Assembly: GCF_001894945.1 (NCBI RefSeq)
Contig: NZ_BCXE01000005.1
Coordinates: 1 to 64,000, forward strand
Length of the DNA: 64,000 nucleotides
From: Rhodococcus ruber NBRC 15591
GTDB lineage: Bacteria; Actinomycetota; Actinomycetes; Mycobacteriales; Mycobacteriaceae
Reading direction: 5' to 3'
The notes beneath the pieces are model-generated. The model was given only the letters and a program-made list of their open reading frames with translations, was not told the DNA's origin and did no database searches. Positions 8,155 through 16,735 of the stretch are shown here, piece by piece. The stretch's first letter is position 1. Every line of letters begins with the position of its first letter. The position numbers were made by a program, and so were the translations under genes.

Positions 8155-9432
8155 TCAGTTGCCGGCGGTCTCGATGCCGGCGCGGGTGTCCGCGAGCGCC
8201 TGATCGACCGTCTTCTCACCGCGGATCGCCGCATAGGCGTTGTCACGGATGGCCTTGGAGACCTGCGAGTAGTACGGGGTGACCGGACGCGGCTGCGCGT
8301 TGGCCAGGGATTCCTTCAGGGTCGCGAAGTACGGGTACTGCTCGAGGATCTGCGGGTCGTCGTAGACCTCCTCGAGGACCGGCGCGCCGCCGGCCTCGGC
8401 GTAGTAGGTCTGCGACTTACGCGTCTGCATGAACTCGAGGAAGTCGCGGGCGGTCGCCGGCGCGTCGGAGAACGCGCTGATGCCGACGTTGTAGCCGCCC
8501 AGCGTGGAGGCGCCGGGGCCGTCCACACCCGGCAGCACGGCGATGCCGTAGCGGCCGGCGACCGACGAGGACTCACCGTCGGTGAAGAAGCCCGGCCAGG
8601 TCCGCATGAACAGGGCGCGGCCCTCGCCGAAGGCGTTCTGCGACTCGCCCTCGGTGTAGGTCTGTGCGGCTTCGGGGATGGTGCCGTCCTCGAACGAGTC
8701 GACGATGAACTGCAGGCCCTCGGCGGTCTTGTCGTCGATGGCCGGGGTGGTGCCGTCCTCGGCGACGAAGGACCCGCCGTAGGCGTTGACGATCTCGGAG
8801 ACGTTGACCGTCAAGCCCTCGTAATTCTTGAACTGCCCGACGTAGCAGTCGATGCCCGCCTCCTGCGCCTTCGGGCACTGCTCCTTCAGCTCCGCCCACG
8901 TCTCGGGTGCGCGGTCGACCAGGTCCGTGCGGTAGTACAGGAACGCGCCGTTGGTGTTCTTCGGCGCCGCGTACAGGGTGCCGTTGTAGGTGGCCGAGTC
9001 GACCGTGGCGGGCAGCAGGCCGTCGGTCTCGATCGCGTAGTCGCCCTCGAGCGGCCGCAGCCAGCCGTTGGCCGCGAACTCGGCGGTGTTGGTGACGTCG
9101 ACGGCGATGAGGTCGTACTCGTCGCTCTGGGCCTGCATGCGCTGGGTGATGTCGTCGCGCTGCTGGTCCGCTTCCTTGCCCAACGGCTTGAAGGTGACCT
9201 GCTCGTCCGGGTGCTCCGCGTTCCAGTCGGCGATGATGCTCTCGAGTGCCGTGTTCAGCGGATCCTGACCCTCGACGATCGTGATCGGCCCGCGGCCCTC
9301 ACCGCCGGCGGCGGTGCCTCCTTCGCTGCCCGAATCCGAGCCACCGTCGGAGGAACAGGCTGTGAGCACCAGCATCGACGCGGCCGACGCCGCGACCGCT
9401 GCGCGGCGCATCGCCTTCGAGTTCAGAATCAT
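8155..9432 (-). CDS. Extracellular sugar-binding lipoprotein of ABC transporter
   Basis: Solute-binding protein of the bacterial extracellular family 1, 425 aa, exported and lipid-anchored. The signal peptide ends in the lipobox VLTAC with C26 as the modified cysteine, followed by a Ser/Gly/Asp linker. The ATG at 9432 has GGGGAG 6 nt upstream. It delivers sugar to the two downstream permeases. The ATPase gene lies 145 nt upstream on the same strand, so the module is complete. LpqY-like by context, but the substrate is not assigned. Confidence 0.9.
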   Translation of the reverse strand: MILNSKAMRRAAVAASAASMLVLTACSSDGGSDSGSEGGTAAGGEGRGPITIVEGQDPLNTALESIIADWNAEHPDEQVTFKPLGKEADQQRDDITQRMQAQSDEYDLIAVDVTNTAEFAANGWLRPLEGDYAIETDGLLPATVDSATYNGTLYAAPKNTNGAFLYYRTDLVDRAPETWAELKEQCPKAQEAGIDCYVGQFKNYEGLTVNVSEIVNAYGGSFVAEDGTTPAIDDKTAEGLQFIVDSFEDGTIPEAAQTYTEGESQNAFGEGRALFMRTWPGFFTDGESSSVAGRYGIAVLPGVDGPGASTLGGYNVGISAFSDAPATARDFLEFMQTRKSQTYYAEAGGAPVLEEVYDDPQILEQYPYFATLKESLANAQPRPVTPYYSQVSKAIRDNAYAAIRGEKTVDQALADTRAGIETAGN

Positions 9433-9577
9433 GAATGACTCCCCGTTGAGATCGTGAGAAAACCGTCGTCGGCGGCACCGGGCCACCGACATCGGCCCTT
9501 ACTCTGGCATGGAGGGCACCGAACCGCAGACATTCCACCCGACCTTGATCGGTTCCGTGTCGGCGCCCGGCACCCGG

Positions 9578-10651
9578 TCAGCCCAGGCGACGACCGTCGG
9601 ACGTGGTGAAGACGTGCACCTGGTCCGGGTCGAACCGCAGGTGCACCCGCTCGCCCTTCTGCGGCGGATTCCGCCAGTCCCCGCGCGCGACGATCTGCTG
9701 CGGGCGGCCGGCGACCTGGGCGCGGCCGTAGACGTAGGCGTCGGAGCCGAGTTCCTCGACGACGTCGACGTCCATCTCGAGGCCGTCGGGTGCGATCTCG
9801 AAGTGCTCGGGACGGATACCGACCACCACCTCGGACTCGGTGACCCGGCCGACGACGTCGCGCGGCACCTGCACGGCGGTGTCGCCGAGCATCACCCCGC
9901 GGTCGAAGACCGGCAGCGTGAACAGGTTCATCGCCGGCGAACCCATGAATCCGGCGACGAACACGTTCGCGGGCTTGTTGTAGAGCACGCGCGGTGAGGC
10001 GCACTGCTGCAGGATCCCCTTGTCGAGCACGGCGACGCGATCGCCCATCGTCATCGCCTCCACCTGGTCGTGCGTGACGTAGACGGTGGTGGTGCCGAGG
10101 CGGCGCTGCAGCTGCGCGATCTGGGTGCGGGTCTGCACGCGCAGCTTCGCGTCGAGGTTGGACAGCGGCTCGTCCATCAGGAACACCTGCGGCTGGCGGA
10201 CGATGGCGCGGCCCATGGCGACGCGCTGGCGCTGACCGCCGGACAGTGCCTTGGGTTTGCGGTCGAGGTACTGCTCGAGGTCGAGCATCTTCGCCACCTC
10301 CTCGACCCGCGCCCGGATCTCCGCCTTCGGTGTCTTGGCGAGCTTGAGCGCGAAGCCCATGTTCTCGGCGACGGACATGTGCGGGTAGAGGGCATAGTTC
10401 TGGAACACCATCGCGATGTCCCGGTCCTTGGGCTCCTGCGCCGTGACGTCGCGGCCCCCGATGAGGATGCGCCCACTGTGCACCTGTTCGAGTCCCGCGA
10501 GCATGCGCAGGGAGGTGGACTTGCCGCAGCCGGACGGGCCGACCAGGACGAGGAACTCCCCGTCCTCGATCTCGAGGTTCAGCGCGTCGACGGCAGGCGT
10601 GGTCGACCCGGGGAACAGACAGGTCGCATGGTCGAAGGTCACTGGGGCCAT
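9578..10651 (-). CDS. Sugar ABC transporter ATP-binding protein (UgpC/MsmK/SugC-like)
   Basis: ATPase of 357 aa. It has Walker [10 protein letters not shown] (about 38-46), the Q-loop in [10 protein letters not shown], the signature LSGGQRQR, Walker B VFLMDEP and the switch histidine in VTHDQ. After about residue 240 comes the MalK-type regulatory OB-fold domain (GIRPEHF). It powers the sugar permeases encoded downstream. A 145-nt spacer separates it from the binding protein, so a second promoter is possible there. Divergent from the DUF2786 gene. Confidence 0.9.
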   Translation of the reverse strand: MAPVTFDHATCLFPGSTTPAVDALNLEIEDGEFLVLVGPSGCGKSTSLRMLAGLEQVHSGRILIGGRDVTAQEPKDRDIAMVFQNYALYPHMSVAENMGFALKLAKTPKAEIRARVEEVAKMLDLEQYLDRKPKALSGGQRQRVAMGRAIVRQPQVFLMDEPLSNLDAKLRVQTRTQIAQLQRRLGTTTVYVTHDQVEAMTMGDRVAVLDKGILQQCASPRVLYNKPANVFVAGFMGSPAMNLFTLPVFDRGVMLGDTAVQVPRDVVGRVTESEVVVGIRPEHFEIAPDGLEMDVDVVEELGSDAYVYGRAQVAGRPQQIVARGDWRNPPQKGERVHLRFDPDQVHVFTTSDGRRLG

Positions 10652-10740
10652 GGCAGGAGAATAGGCGACCCCGGCGCCCCGGTGTCCTTCCGGATCGCCG
10701 CAGGCCCGAAAAGGCACCACGGCAGGCGTAACCTGCCGGA

Positions 10741-11550
10741 GTGAGTTCGGAGAAGATGCTGACCCGCATCGGTGGCCTGCTCCGGCAGGCGGAATCCACC
10801 GACAACCCCCACGAGGCCGACGCGTTCCTCGCCGCCGCGCAGCGGCTGGCCACGGCGGCGTCGGTGGATCTGGCGGTCGCGCGTGCCCACACGGCGGGCC
10901 GGGAGCGCCGGGCGACGCCGGTGCAGCGCCTGATCACGATCGGGGAGAGCGGGAAGAAGGGGTTGCGCACGTACGCGCAGCTGTTCCTGGCGATCGCCGC
11001 CGCCAACGACGTGCAGTGCGACATCACCACGACGTCGACGGTGATCTACGCCTACGGCTTCGCCTCCGACATCGACGTGTGCGAGGCCCTGTACTCGTCG
11101 CTGCTCGTGCAGATGGTTCGCGCCTCCGACGCCTACCTGCGTTCGGGCACCTACAAGGACGAGACGACGGTGCGCACGGTGGTCGAGACCCGCGGGGGGC
11201 GGCGCGTGCGGACGCGGGTGCGCCGGCCCGTCGCGGCCGTCACCGCGCGGCTGAACTTCCAGTCGGCATTCGCGACACGGATCGGGCAGCGACTGTCGGA
11301 CGCCAAGCAGGACATCGAGCGGGAGGCGAGCGTCGACACGCCCGGGGCGGCCCTGGCGCTGCGCGACAAGCAGATCGAGCTGCGGGACTTCTACCGCAGC
11401 ACGTCCGAGGCGCGCGGCCGCTGGCGCGGGTCCGCGGTGGGGGTGGGGCACTCGTCCGACGCCCGTCGTGCCGGGGACCGGGCGGGGCGACAGGCGCGCC
11501 TGGGTACCGGTCCGGAACTGCCGGCCGCGGCCCGGAGGTTGCCGCGGTGA
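10741..11550 (+). CDS. DUF2786 domain-containing protein
   Basis: A 269-aa soluble protein. The first 45 residues match the DUF2786 pattern ([20 protein letters not shown]..). The centre has conserved Tyr/Asp/Arg-rich helices and the C-terminus is basic and Gly-rich. The function of the family is unknown. The GTG start comes right after an inverted repeat (cggcagg/cctgccg, 10720-10738) that could be an operator. The stop overlaps the start of a TIGR04338 metallohydrolase by GTGA, a coupled pair seen in related actinobacteria. Confidence 0.8.
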   Translation: MSSEKMLTRIGGLLRQAESTDNPHEADAFLAAAQRLATAASVDLAVARAHTAGRERRATPVQRLITIGESGKKGLRTYAQLFLAIAAANDVQCDITTTSTVIYAYGFASDIDVCEALYSSLLVQMVRASDAYLRSGTYKDETTVRTVVETRGGRRVRTRVRRPVAAVTARLNFQSAFATRIGQRLSDAKQDIEREASVDTPGAALALRDKQIELRDFYRSTSEARGRWRGSAVGVGHSSDARRAGDRAGRQARLGTGPELPAAARRLPR

Positions 11551-12062
11551 CCCGCCTGCGCGACACCCGGAGGACCGCCGTCTACGAGGCGGGATCCTTG
11601 GTACGCACGATGTTCGACCGGGCCGACGAGCGCGGCCTGCGGGTGGTGGAGCTGGCCGGATCGCAGCTCACCCTGCCGGTGGAGCGACGCTTCGCCTCCC
11701 TCGAGTCCGTCCAGGCGTACGTGGACTCGGTGCTGGCGCTGAACTGGGTGCTGGCCCGCTGGCCGCGGGCGACGGTGCGAGCGCGCGTCCGGGCACGCGC
11801 CGGAAATTCCGCCGCTCACTACGAAAGCGATTGCGCCACAATTGCACTCCCGGAGCACCACGCGAACACCGCATGGGCATTCCGCGAGCTGGTGGTGCTG
11901 CACGAGCTGGCGCATCATCTGGATCCGTCCGATCCGGACGACCCGGCGGAAGCGCCGCACGGGCCCGAGTTCGTCGACCGGTTCCTGACCCTGGTCGGCG
12001 AGATCGTCGGGCCCGAGGCGGCGTTCGCGCTGCGCGCCTGCGGCATCGCCGCCGGCGAATGA
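11547..12062 (+). CDS. TIGR04338 family putative zinc metallohydrolase
   Basis: A 171-aa protein with a gluzincin-like HELAHH motif (H119, E120, H123) followed by H138 in HGPEF as the probable third metal ligand. This agrees with the actinobacterial TIGR04338 metallohydrolase family, whose substrate is unknown. There is no signal peptide, so it acts in the cytoplasm. It is translationally coupled to the DUF2786 protein (GTGA overlap), suggesting joint action. The 3' end lies 4 nt from the stop of the converging CsbD-like gene. Confidence 0.8.
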   Translation: MTRLRDTRRTAVYEAGSLVRTMFDRADERGLRVVELAGSQLTLPVERRFASLESVQAYVDSVLALNWVLARWPRATVRARVRARAGNSAAHYESDCATIALPEHHANTAWAFRELVVLHELAHHLDPSDPDDPAEAPHGPEFVDRFLTLVGEIVGPEAAFALRACGIAAGE

Positions 12063-12066
12063 CGCC

Positions 12067-12288
12067 TCAGCGGAGATCGGAACGATGTGACCTGTTCTTG
12101 AACCTTCCTTGGGCGTTCCTTACCGCATGCGTGAGATTGTCCCCGAACCCCTTGACGCGCCCGGAGACCTGACCGCGCCGACCCACGCTCTGCAGGTTCC
12201 TGTTTCCGGTCCGCTTACCCAAGTTGTACCGGGTCTTGCCGACCATCTCCTCGGCCTTGTGCATCACCTTGCTGGCGAGGTGAGCCAT
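12067..12288 (-). CDS. CsbD-like small stress protein
   Basis: A 73-aa basic, hydrophilic protein with a CsbD-like pattern (KAEEMVGKTRYNLGKRTGN.. GRRGQVSGRVKGFGDN..). The ATG at 12288 has AAGGAGGG 4 nt upstream; the longer open frame lacks such a site. CsbD proteins belong to the general stress regulon in Bacillus, and here a SigB/SigF-like promoter lies about 50 nt upstream (12344-12369). The gene is divergent from the gas vesicle locus. Molecular function is unknown. Confidence 0.7.
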   Translation of the reverse strand: MAHLASKVMHKAEEMVGKTRYNLGKRTGNRNLQSVGRRGQVSGRVKGFGDNLTHAVRNAQGRFKNRSHRSDLR

Positions 12289-12343
12289 GATGCCCTCCTT
12301 GTGGATTCCGGTGGGGACGCAGCTGCGCCCGTCGAGTGTTGCG

Positions 12344-12369
12344 ATACCCCCGTCGCGCCGGCGGGAAAC
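12344..12369 (-). promoter_or_regulatory. SigB/SigF-type promoter for the csbD-like gene
   Basis: On the minus strand, GTTT (12366-12369) and GGGTAT (12344-12349) are separated by 16 nt, matching the actinobacterial stress-sigma consensus GTTT-N14-16-GGGTAT. The expected transcript start is about 50 nt before the csbD-like ATG. Confidence 0.6.
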
Positions 12370-12451
12370 GCCTCCGAGACGTACCGATCGGTCTGATAGC
12401 ACACCGCTGTCGTGCCGGCGGGGCATTCCGGTCGATCGTCAGCGAATCGAT

Positions 12452-12475
12452 GTTTGGAATGCGTAGTGTGGGCTA
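12452..12475 (+). promoter_or_regulatory. SigB/SigF-type promoter for the gas vesicle operon
   Basis: GTTT (12452-12455) and GGGCTA (12470-12475) are separated by 14 nt, one base off the stress-sigma -10 consensus. It points toward the first gene of the gas vesicle locus, leaving a leader of roughly 100 nt. It pairs with the opposite-facing promoter at 12344-12369. Confidence 0.5.
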
Positions 12476-12581
12476 CATCACATTCGAACCGCACCGCGGG
12501 CCCACCGCATCGGACGAGACACCGTGCGCAGCCGAGATCCTGCCCGCAACAGCGGCCACATGCAGGCGAAGGAGAACGGTC

Positions 12582-13286
12582 ATGAAAGGTGGGGCACGAG
12601 TCGCCGCCGGGGTGAGTATCGGATACTTCCTCGGACGCACGCACAAGATGCGGCTGGCGTTGATGCTCGCGGGGGCAGGCCTGACGGGGCGCCTACCGAA
12701 CAACCCGCAGGACATCCTCAAGCGTGGGGCCTCGATGGTCGGGTCCTCACCGGAACTGGTCAAGATCACCGATTCGGTGCGGGGTGAGCTGATGAGCGCC
12801 GCCCGCGCGGCCGCGGTCACCGCCGCGAGCAATCGGATCGACTCGCTCAACGAGCGGCTCCAACAGCGGGCCACCGGGCGTCCCACGGCTTCCGAGGAGG
12901 AGCCGGAGGAAGAGGAGTCCGCCGACGAGGGTCCCGAAGACGAGTACGCGGAGGGCGGATACGAACCGGCCGAGGAGTCCGCCGAAGAGGAGTATCCCGA
13001 GGAGGAAACCGACGAGGAGGAAGCCCCCGAGGAGGGAGAAGGCGCTCCGGAAGAGGCCGAAGAAGCGGAAGAAGAGGCCCCGAAGCCCGCCCGGCGGCGA
13101 CCGGCCGCCAGGCGACGCACCGGCGAATCCACGAGCCGTCCCAAGACATCCCGAGCCAAGTCGAAGGCGAAGGAACCGGAGGAGTCCGGCGACGAGGACG
13201 AGGAGCCGGCGAAGCCCCGGCGACGCAGCACCCGCGCCGAGGCATCCGCCTCCGGGCGCGCTCCGGTCCGGCGAACGAGGAAGTGA
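12582..13286 (+). CDS. Gas vesicle locus accessory protein with charged tail
   Basis: A 234-aa protein, first gene of the gas vesicle operon. Residues 1-100 form a small domain with a hydrophobic start (GVSIGYFLGRTHKMRLALML) resembling proteins, often mis-annotated as DNA primase, in Streptomyces gvp clusters. Residues about 103-168 are almost wholly Glu/Asp, and about 169-234 are Lys/Arg/Ser/Thr-rich. The tail is thus a polyanion followed by a polycation and should be disordered. The ATG has AAGGAGA at good distance. It is followed at once by the SRPBCC gene. Its role in vesicle assembly or anchoring is unknown. Confidence 0.7.
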   Translation: MKGGARVAAGVSIGYFLGRTHKMRLALMLAGAGLTGRLPNNPQDILKRGASMVGSSPELVKITDSVRGELMSAARAAAVTAASNRIDSLNERLQQRATGRPTASEEEPEEEESADEGPEDEYAEGGYEPAEESAEEEYPEEETDEEEAPEEGEGAPEEAEEAEEEAPKPARRRPAARRRTGESTSRPKTSRAKSKAKEPEESGDEDEEPAKPRRRSTRAEASASGRAPVRRTRK

Positions 13287-13291
13287 GTTCG

Positions 13292-14527
13292 ATGACGCGA
13301 TCACTCGAAGACGCCACCCGCCGGCTGGGCAAGACCGCCAAGGAGACGGCCGGCAAGGCCGGAAAGACCGCCGCCGGCACGGCGGGACAGGCCGGAAAGA
13401 CGGCGAGCGGGGCTGCCGGCAGCGCCGGCAAAGCGGCACAGGACCTCTCGCCCACCAAGCACCTGCAGAAGTCACTGCAGGGCCTGGCCGGCACGTTCGC
13501 CGAGCGTGCCCTGTCGACGGTCTCCGACAAGGTGACCGGAACGGCCGGGCGCCTCAACGACTATGCCGAGGGCGGGGGAGGGAATCTGCTCGGCGCGATC
13601 ACCGGTGTGCAGAAGTCCGCCGAGGGGAAGTCTCCGATCACCGCGGCGCTGAGCGGCGGCTTCGAGAACGTCAAGCAGACCGCCAAGGACAAGTTCGACG
13701 ACGTCAAGGAATCCCTCGGCGGCGGCGAAGGCAAGGGTAAGGGCGGCGGCAACAAGAAGCTCAAGCTCACCAACATCGTCGAGCAGATCGACGTCGGTGT
13801 TCCGATCGACCTCGCCTACGACCTGTGGACGCAGTTCGCCGACTGGCCGAAGTTCATGAAGAAGGTCGAGCAGGTCGAGCAGGCCTCCGACGAGAAGCTG
13901 CAATGGACCGGAAAGGTCTTCTGGTCCCGGCGGACGTGGGAGTCGACGATTCTCGAGCAGGTTCCGTTCGATCGGATCGTATGGCGCTCGAAGGGCGGTA
14001 AGGGCTACATCGACGGGGCGGTGACCTTCCACGAGCTCACCGACAATCTGACCCGGATCATCATGGTTCTCGAATACCACCCGCGGGGGTTGTTCGAGAA
14101 GACCGCCAACCTGTGGCGCGCCGTCGGCCGACGAGCGCGCTTGGAACTCAAGCACTTCGAGCGGCACGTGATGACGGAGGCCGTCCTGCACCCGGACGAC
14201 GTCGTCGGCTGGCACGGGGAGATCCGTGACAGCGAGGTCGTCAAGGACGACGAGACCGCGCGGCGCGAGGAGGAGGAGCAGGAACAGGAGGAGGACGTCG
14301 GGGACGAAGGTTCGGAGGACGAACTCCCCGAGGACGAGAACGAGGACGAACTCCCCGAGGAGCAGGACGAGGAGGACGAGGGTCTGCAGGACGACGAGGA
14401 CGAAGGTCTGCAGGACGAGACCGAGGAGGAGCCGGAGGAGCCCGAAGAGGACGAGGAGGCACCGGCACGGCGACGGCGCGGGGGTGCAGGCACACGTAGG
14501 GGCGCCCGGCGAGGAGCACGCACATGA
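13292..14527 (+). CDS. SRPBCC-domain gas vesicle accessory protein (GvpZ-like)
   Basis: About 411 aa. The N-terminus (1-120) is Ala/Gly/Lys-rich and repetitive (GKAGKTA-type units). Residues about 155-300 form an SRPBCC/polyketide-cyclase-like domain ([19 protein letters not shown].. start). The rest is a very acidic tail with DNA-level repeats ([12 protein letters not shown]), ending in an Arg-rich stretch. Similar SRPBCC proteins occur in Streptomyces gvp clusters (GvpZ). The ATG at 13292 has GAGGAAG 8 nt upstream; a GTG at 13283, inside the previous stop, would add three residues. It overlaps gvpA by ATGA. Confidence 0.72.
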   Translation: MTRSLEDATRRLGKTAKETAGKAGKTAAGTAGQAGKTASGAAGSAGKAAQDLSPTKHLQKSLQGLAGTFAERALSTVSDKVTGTAGRLNDYAEGGGGNLLGAITGVQKSAEGKSPITAALSGGFENVKQTAKDKFDDVKESLGGGEGKGKGGGNKKLKLTNIVEQIDVGVPIDLAYDLWTQFADWPKFMKKVEQVEQASDEKLQWTGKVFWSRRTWESTILEQVPFDRIVWRSKGGKGYIDGAVTFHELTDNLTRIIMVLEYHPRGLFEKTANLWRAVGRRARLELKHFERHVMTEAVLHPDDVVGWHGEIRDSEVVKDDETARREEEEQEQEEDVGDEGSEDELPEDENEDELPEEQDEEDEGLQDDEDEGLQDETEEEPEEPEEDEEAPARRRRGGAGTRRGARRGART

Positions 14528-14946
14528 CCATCCAACCCGCCGGTGGCGGGGGCGGCGGAGGAGGAGGTGGCGGCGGCGGCACGATGGCCCGGCCGAACTC
14601 CTCCGGCCTCGCCGACGTCATCGACACCATCCTGGACAAGGGACTCGTCATCGACGCGTTCGTGCGAGTATCGCTGGTGGGCATCGAGCTGCTGACCATC
14701 GACGCACGCATCGTGGTGGCCAGCGTCGACACCTATCTGCGATTCGCCGAGGCGGTGAACCGCCTCGAGATCGCCGACAACGAGCCGAAGGGCCTGCCGG
14801 ACCTCGTCGGTGACATCACCCAGGGCGGGGCGAAGCACAAGACCAAGGGCGCGCTCGAGGCCGCGGGCGAGAAGGTCATGGACTTCCTCGGCGACGTCGA
14901 GGACAAGCGGCAGACGGCGAGCCGACCGAAACGAAGGGGGGATTGA
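14524..14946 (+). CDS. gvpA: Gas vesicle structural protein GvpA with polyglycine leader
   Basis: Main shell protein of gas vesicles, 140 aa as drawn. Residues about 27-82 are a clear GvpA core ([37 protein letters not shown]), followed by a charged C-terminal tail of about 55 residues not found in typical 70-75 aa GvpA. Uniquely, 13 consecutive Gly codons follow MTIQPA. The first ATG overlaps the upstream stop (ATGA). An internal ATG at 14584 would remove the Gly run, but the GGAGG-rich DNA before it is about 16 nt away, too far for a good ribosome site. So the leader may be translated, or the Gly-coding DNA may be regulatory. Confidence 0.88.
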   Translation: MTIQPAGGGGGGGGGGGGGTMARPNSSGLADVIDTILDKGLVIDAFVRVSLVGIELLTIDARIVVASVDTYLRFAEAVNRLEIADNEPKGLPDLVGDITQGGAKHKTKGALEAAGEKVMDFLGDVEDKRQTASRPKRRGD

Positions 14947-15743
14947 TGTCCGCCGATCAGGCCGCAGAGGCACCCGAGAGCGAGGGCGGGCAGAGCACCG
15001 CGATGTACGTCTACGGCATCGTGCCGGCCGACGTGGAGCCCGAGGAGCACGCGAAGGGCGTGGGAAAACCCCCGAGCGACGTCGCGGTGGTGCGTCACGG
15101 CGACGTCGCCGCCCTCGTCAGCGAGATCTCCGTCGACCGGCCGCTCGGCACGCCCGACGACCTGAAGGCGCACGCCGAACTGCTGGACGGTTCCGCGGCC
15201 GTCGCGCCCGTGCTGCCGTTGCGGTTCGGGGCGGTGATGACCGACGCCGAGGCGGTGGAGAAGGAACTGCTCGAGGAGAACCACGACGAGCTGAAGGCGG
15301 CCCTCGACGAGCTCGAGGGCCGGGCACAGTTCGTGATCAAGGGCCGCTACGTCGAGAACGCCGTGCTGCGCGAGGTGCTCGACGAGAACTCCGAGGCCGC
15401 CCGGCTGCGCGAGGAGATCCGCGACAAGTCGGAGGACGCCACCCGCGACGCCCGCATGGCGCTCGGGGAGATCATCACCCAGGCGATCGAGGCCAAACGC
15501 GCCGAGGACACCCGTCGGGTGATCGACGCCCTCGAGGCCCTCGAACCGATGGTCAACGAGCGGCAGCCCACCCACGAGGAGGACGCGGCGCACATCGCCG
15601 TCCTCGTGGAGCTCGACCGGCAGGACGAGCTCGAGGAGGCGGTCGGCTCGCTCGCGCAGGAATGGGACGGCCGTGTCGAGATGACGCTGCTGGGCCCGAT
15701 GGCGGCGTACGACTTCGTGATGAAGCGGGAACCGGAGGGCTGA
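14946..15743 (+). CDS. gvpF: Gas vesicle protein GvpF/GvpL family (first copy)
   Basis: A 265-aa GvpF/L family protein. The domain begins at MYVYGIVP (about residue 20) after a short acidic extension and includes the DPVLPLRFG-like stretch VAPVLPLRFGAV. It ends with the domain-closing GPMAAYDFVM. GvpF/L proteins interact with GvpA during nucleation of the shell. The ATG overlaps the gvpA stop by one base and has AAGGGGGG upstream. Called gvpF by its place after gvpA, as in Streptomyces; a second family member lies at 16728-17516. Confidence 0.88.
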   Translation: MSADQAAEAPESEGGQSTAMYVYGIVPADVEPEEHAKGVGKPPSDVAVVRHGDVAALVSEISVDRPLGTPDDLKAHAELLDGSAAVAPVLPLRFGAVMTDAEAVEKELLEENHDELKAALDELEGRAQFVIKGRYVENAVLREVLDENSEAARLREEIRDKSEDATRDARMALGEIITQAIEAKRAEDTRRVIDALEALEPMVNERQPTHEEDAAHIAVLVELDRQDELEEAVGSLAQEWDGRVEMTLLGPMAAYDFVMKREPEG

Positions 15744-15746
15744 CGC

Positions 15747-16004
15747 ATGGGACTGATCTCGGCCATCCTCACGCTGCCGCTGGCACCGGTCAAAGGCGTG
15801 CTCTGGCTCGGCGAAGTCATCCAGGACCAGGTCGAGCAGAAGATGCACGACCCCGCGACCATCCGGAAGGAACTCGAGGAGATCGACGAGGCGGCGGCGG
15901 CCGGTCACTTGTCGGAGGACGAGAAGGAGGAGGCACAGCAGGCGGTCCTGGACCGCATGATCCGGCCGGGCGGCGGCACGACACCCGCCGCGAGGGGGGA
16001 GTGA
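15747..16004 (+). CDS. gvpG: Gas vesicle protein GvpG
   Basis: An 85-aa protein with the GvpG pattern: a hydrophobic start (GLISAILTLPLAPVKGVLWL), then EVIQDQVEQ and an acidic helical region (RKELEEIDEAAAAGHLSEDE). GvpG is a minor assembly factor found with GvpF/L in all producing organisms. It starts 3 nt after the gvpF stop within the same operon. Confidence 0.88.
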   Translation: MGLISAILTLPLAPVKGVLWLGEVIQDQVEQKMHDPATIRKELEEIDEAAAAGHLSEDEKEEAQQAVLDRMIRPGGGTTPAARGE

Positions 16005-16010
16005 GAACCC

Positions 16011-16349
16011 GTGAGCGCCAAGGCGACGCCCGAGGATCCCGGCGACGGCCACGACGAGGAAGCGGGCGAGCCGCCGGCCCTGACGGCAGGTGAGGCCGCC
16101 GCGACCGCGATCGAGCACCTCGTGCAGCTGACCTCGAAGGAGCCGCAGGGCGCCACGTCGGTGGAACCGGCCGATCACGGCTGGACGGTGGAGGTCGAGG
16201 TGCTCGAGGACCGGCGCATCCCGTCGTCGGCGGACATGCTGGCCCTCTACGAGGTGGAGATCGACCTGGACGGCAACCTGCTGGCCTACCGCCGGACCAA
16301 GCGGTACGGCCGCGGCAGCAGTGACATCGGCGAAAGGGACCGGCGATGA
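16011..16349 (+). CDS. gvpO: Gas vesicle protein GvpO
   Basis: A 112-aa GvpO family protein. An acidic N-terminal region of about 20 residues precedes the domain containing WTVEVEVLEDRRIPSSADMLALYEVEIDLDGNLLAYRRTKRY, typical of the family. In haloarchaea GvpO affects gvp expression; in actinobacteria its role is not established. The start is a GTG 6 nt after gvpG, and its stop overlaps gvpJ (ATGA). Confidence 0.88.
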   Translation: MSAKATPEDPGDGHDEEAGEPPALTAGEAAATAIEHLVQLTSKEPQGATSVEPADHGWTVEVEVLEDRRIPSSADMLALYEVEIDLDGNLLAYRRTKRYGRGSSDIGERDRR

Positions 16350-16735
16350 CGGTGGTGGGGGGCAGTTCGTCGCCGCAACCGTACGGGGGTGGCCATCAGT
16401 CGACGAACCTCGGCGACATCCTCGAGCGGGTGCTCGACAAGGGGCTGGTGATCGCCGGGGACATCCAGGTGAACCTGCTCGACATCGAGTTGCTCACGAT
16501 CAAGCTGCGGCTGGTGATCGCATCGCTCGAGACGGCGAAGGCGGTGGGCATCGACTGGTGGGAGTCGGATCCGTGGCTCAGCAGCAAGGCCCGCAACCGC
16601 GAACTCGATCGGGAGGACGACAAGCTGGAACTCGAGAACCGGCGGCTGCGCGAGCGGATCGCCGAACTCGAGTCCGGGCAGGGCCGCCGCGAGGCCGTCG
16701 AGAGCGCTCGTGTGGAAGAGGAGGATCGTGACTGA
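16346..16735 (+). CDS. gvpJ: Gas vesicle protein GvpJ
   Basis: A 129-aa member of the GvpA/J/M/S family, GvpJ type by its LDKGLVIAGDIQVNLLDIELLTIKLRLV core and the following GIDWWESDP. The C-terminal 60 residues are a charged coiled-coil-like helix (ELDREDDKLELENRRLRERIAELE). GvpJ is a minor shell or nucleation component. ATGA overlap with gvpO, and overlap of 8 nt with the next gvpL start. Confidence 0.88.
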   Translation: MTVVGGSSSPQPYGGGHQSTNLGDILERVLDKGLVIAGDIQVNLLDIELLTIKLRLVIASLETAKAVGIDWWESDPWLSSKARNRELDREDDKLELENRRLRERIAELESGQGRREAVESARVEEEDRD

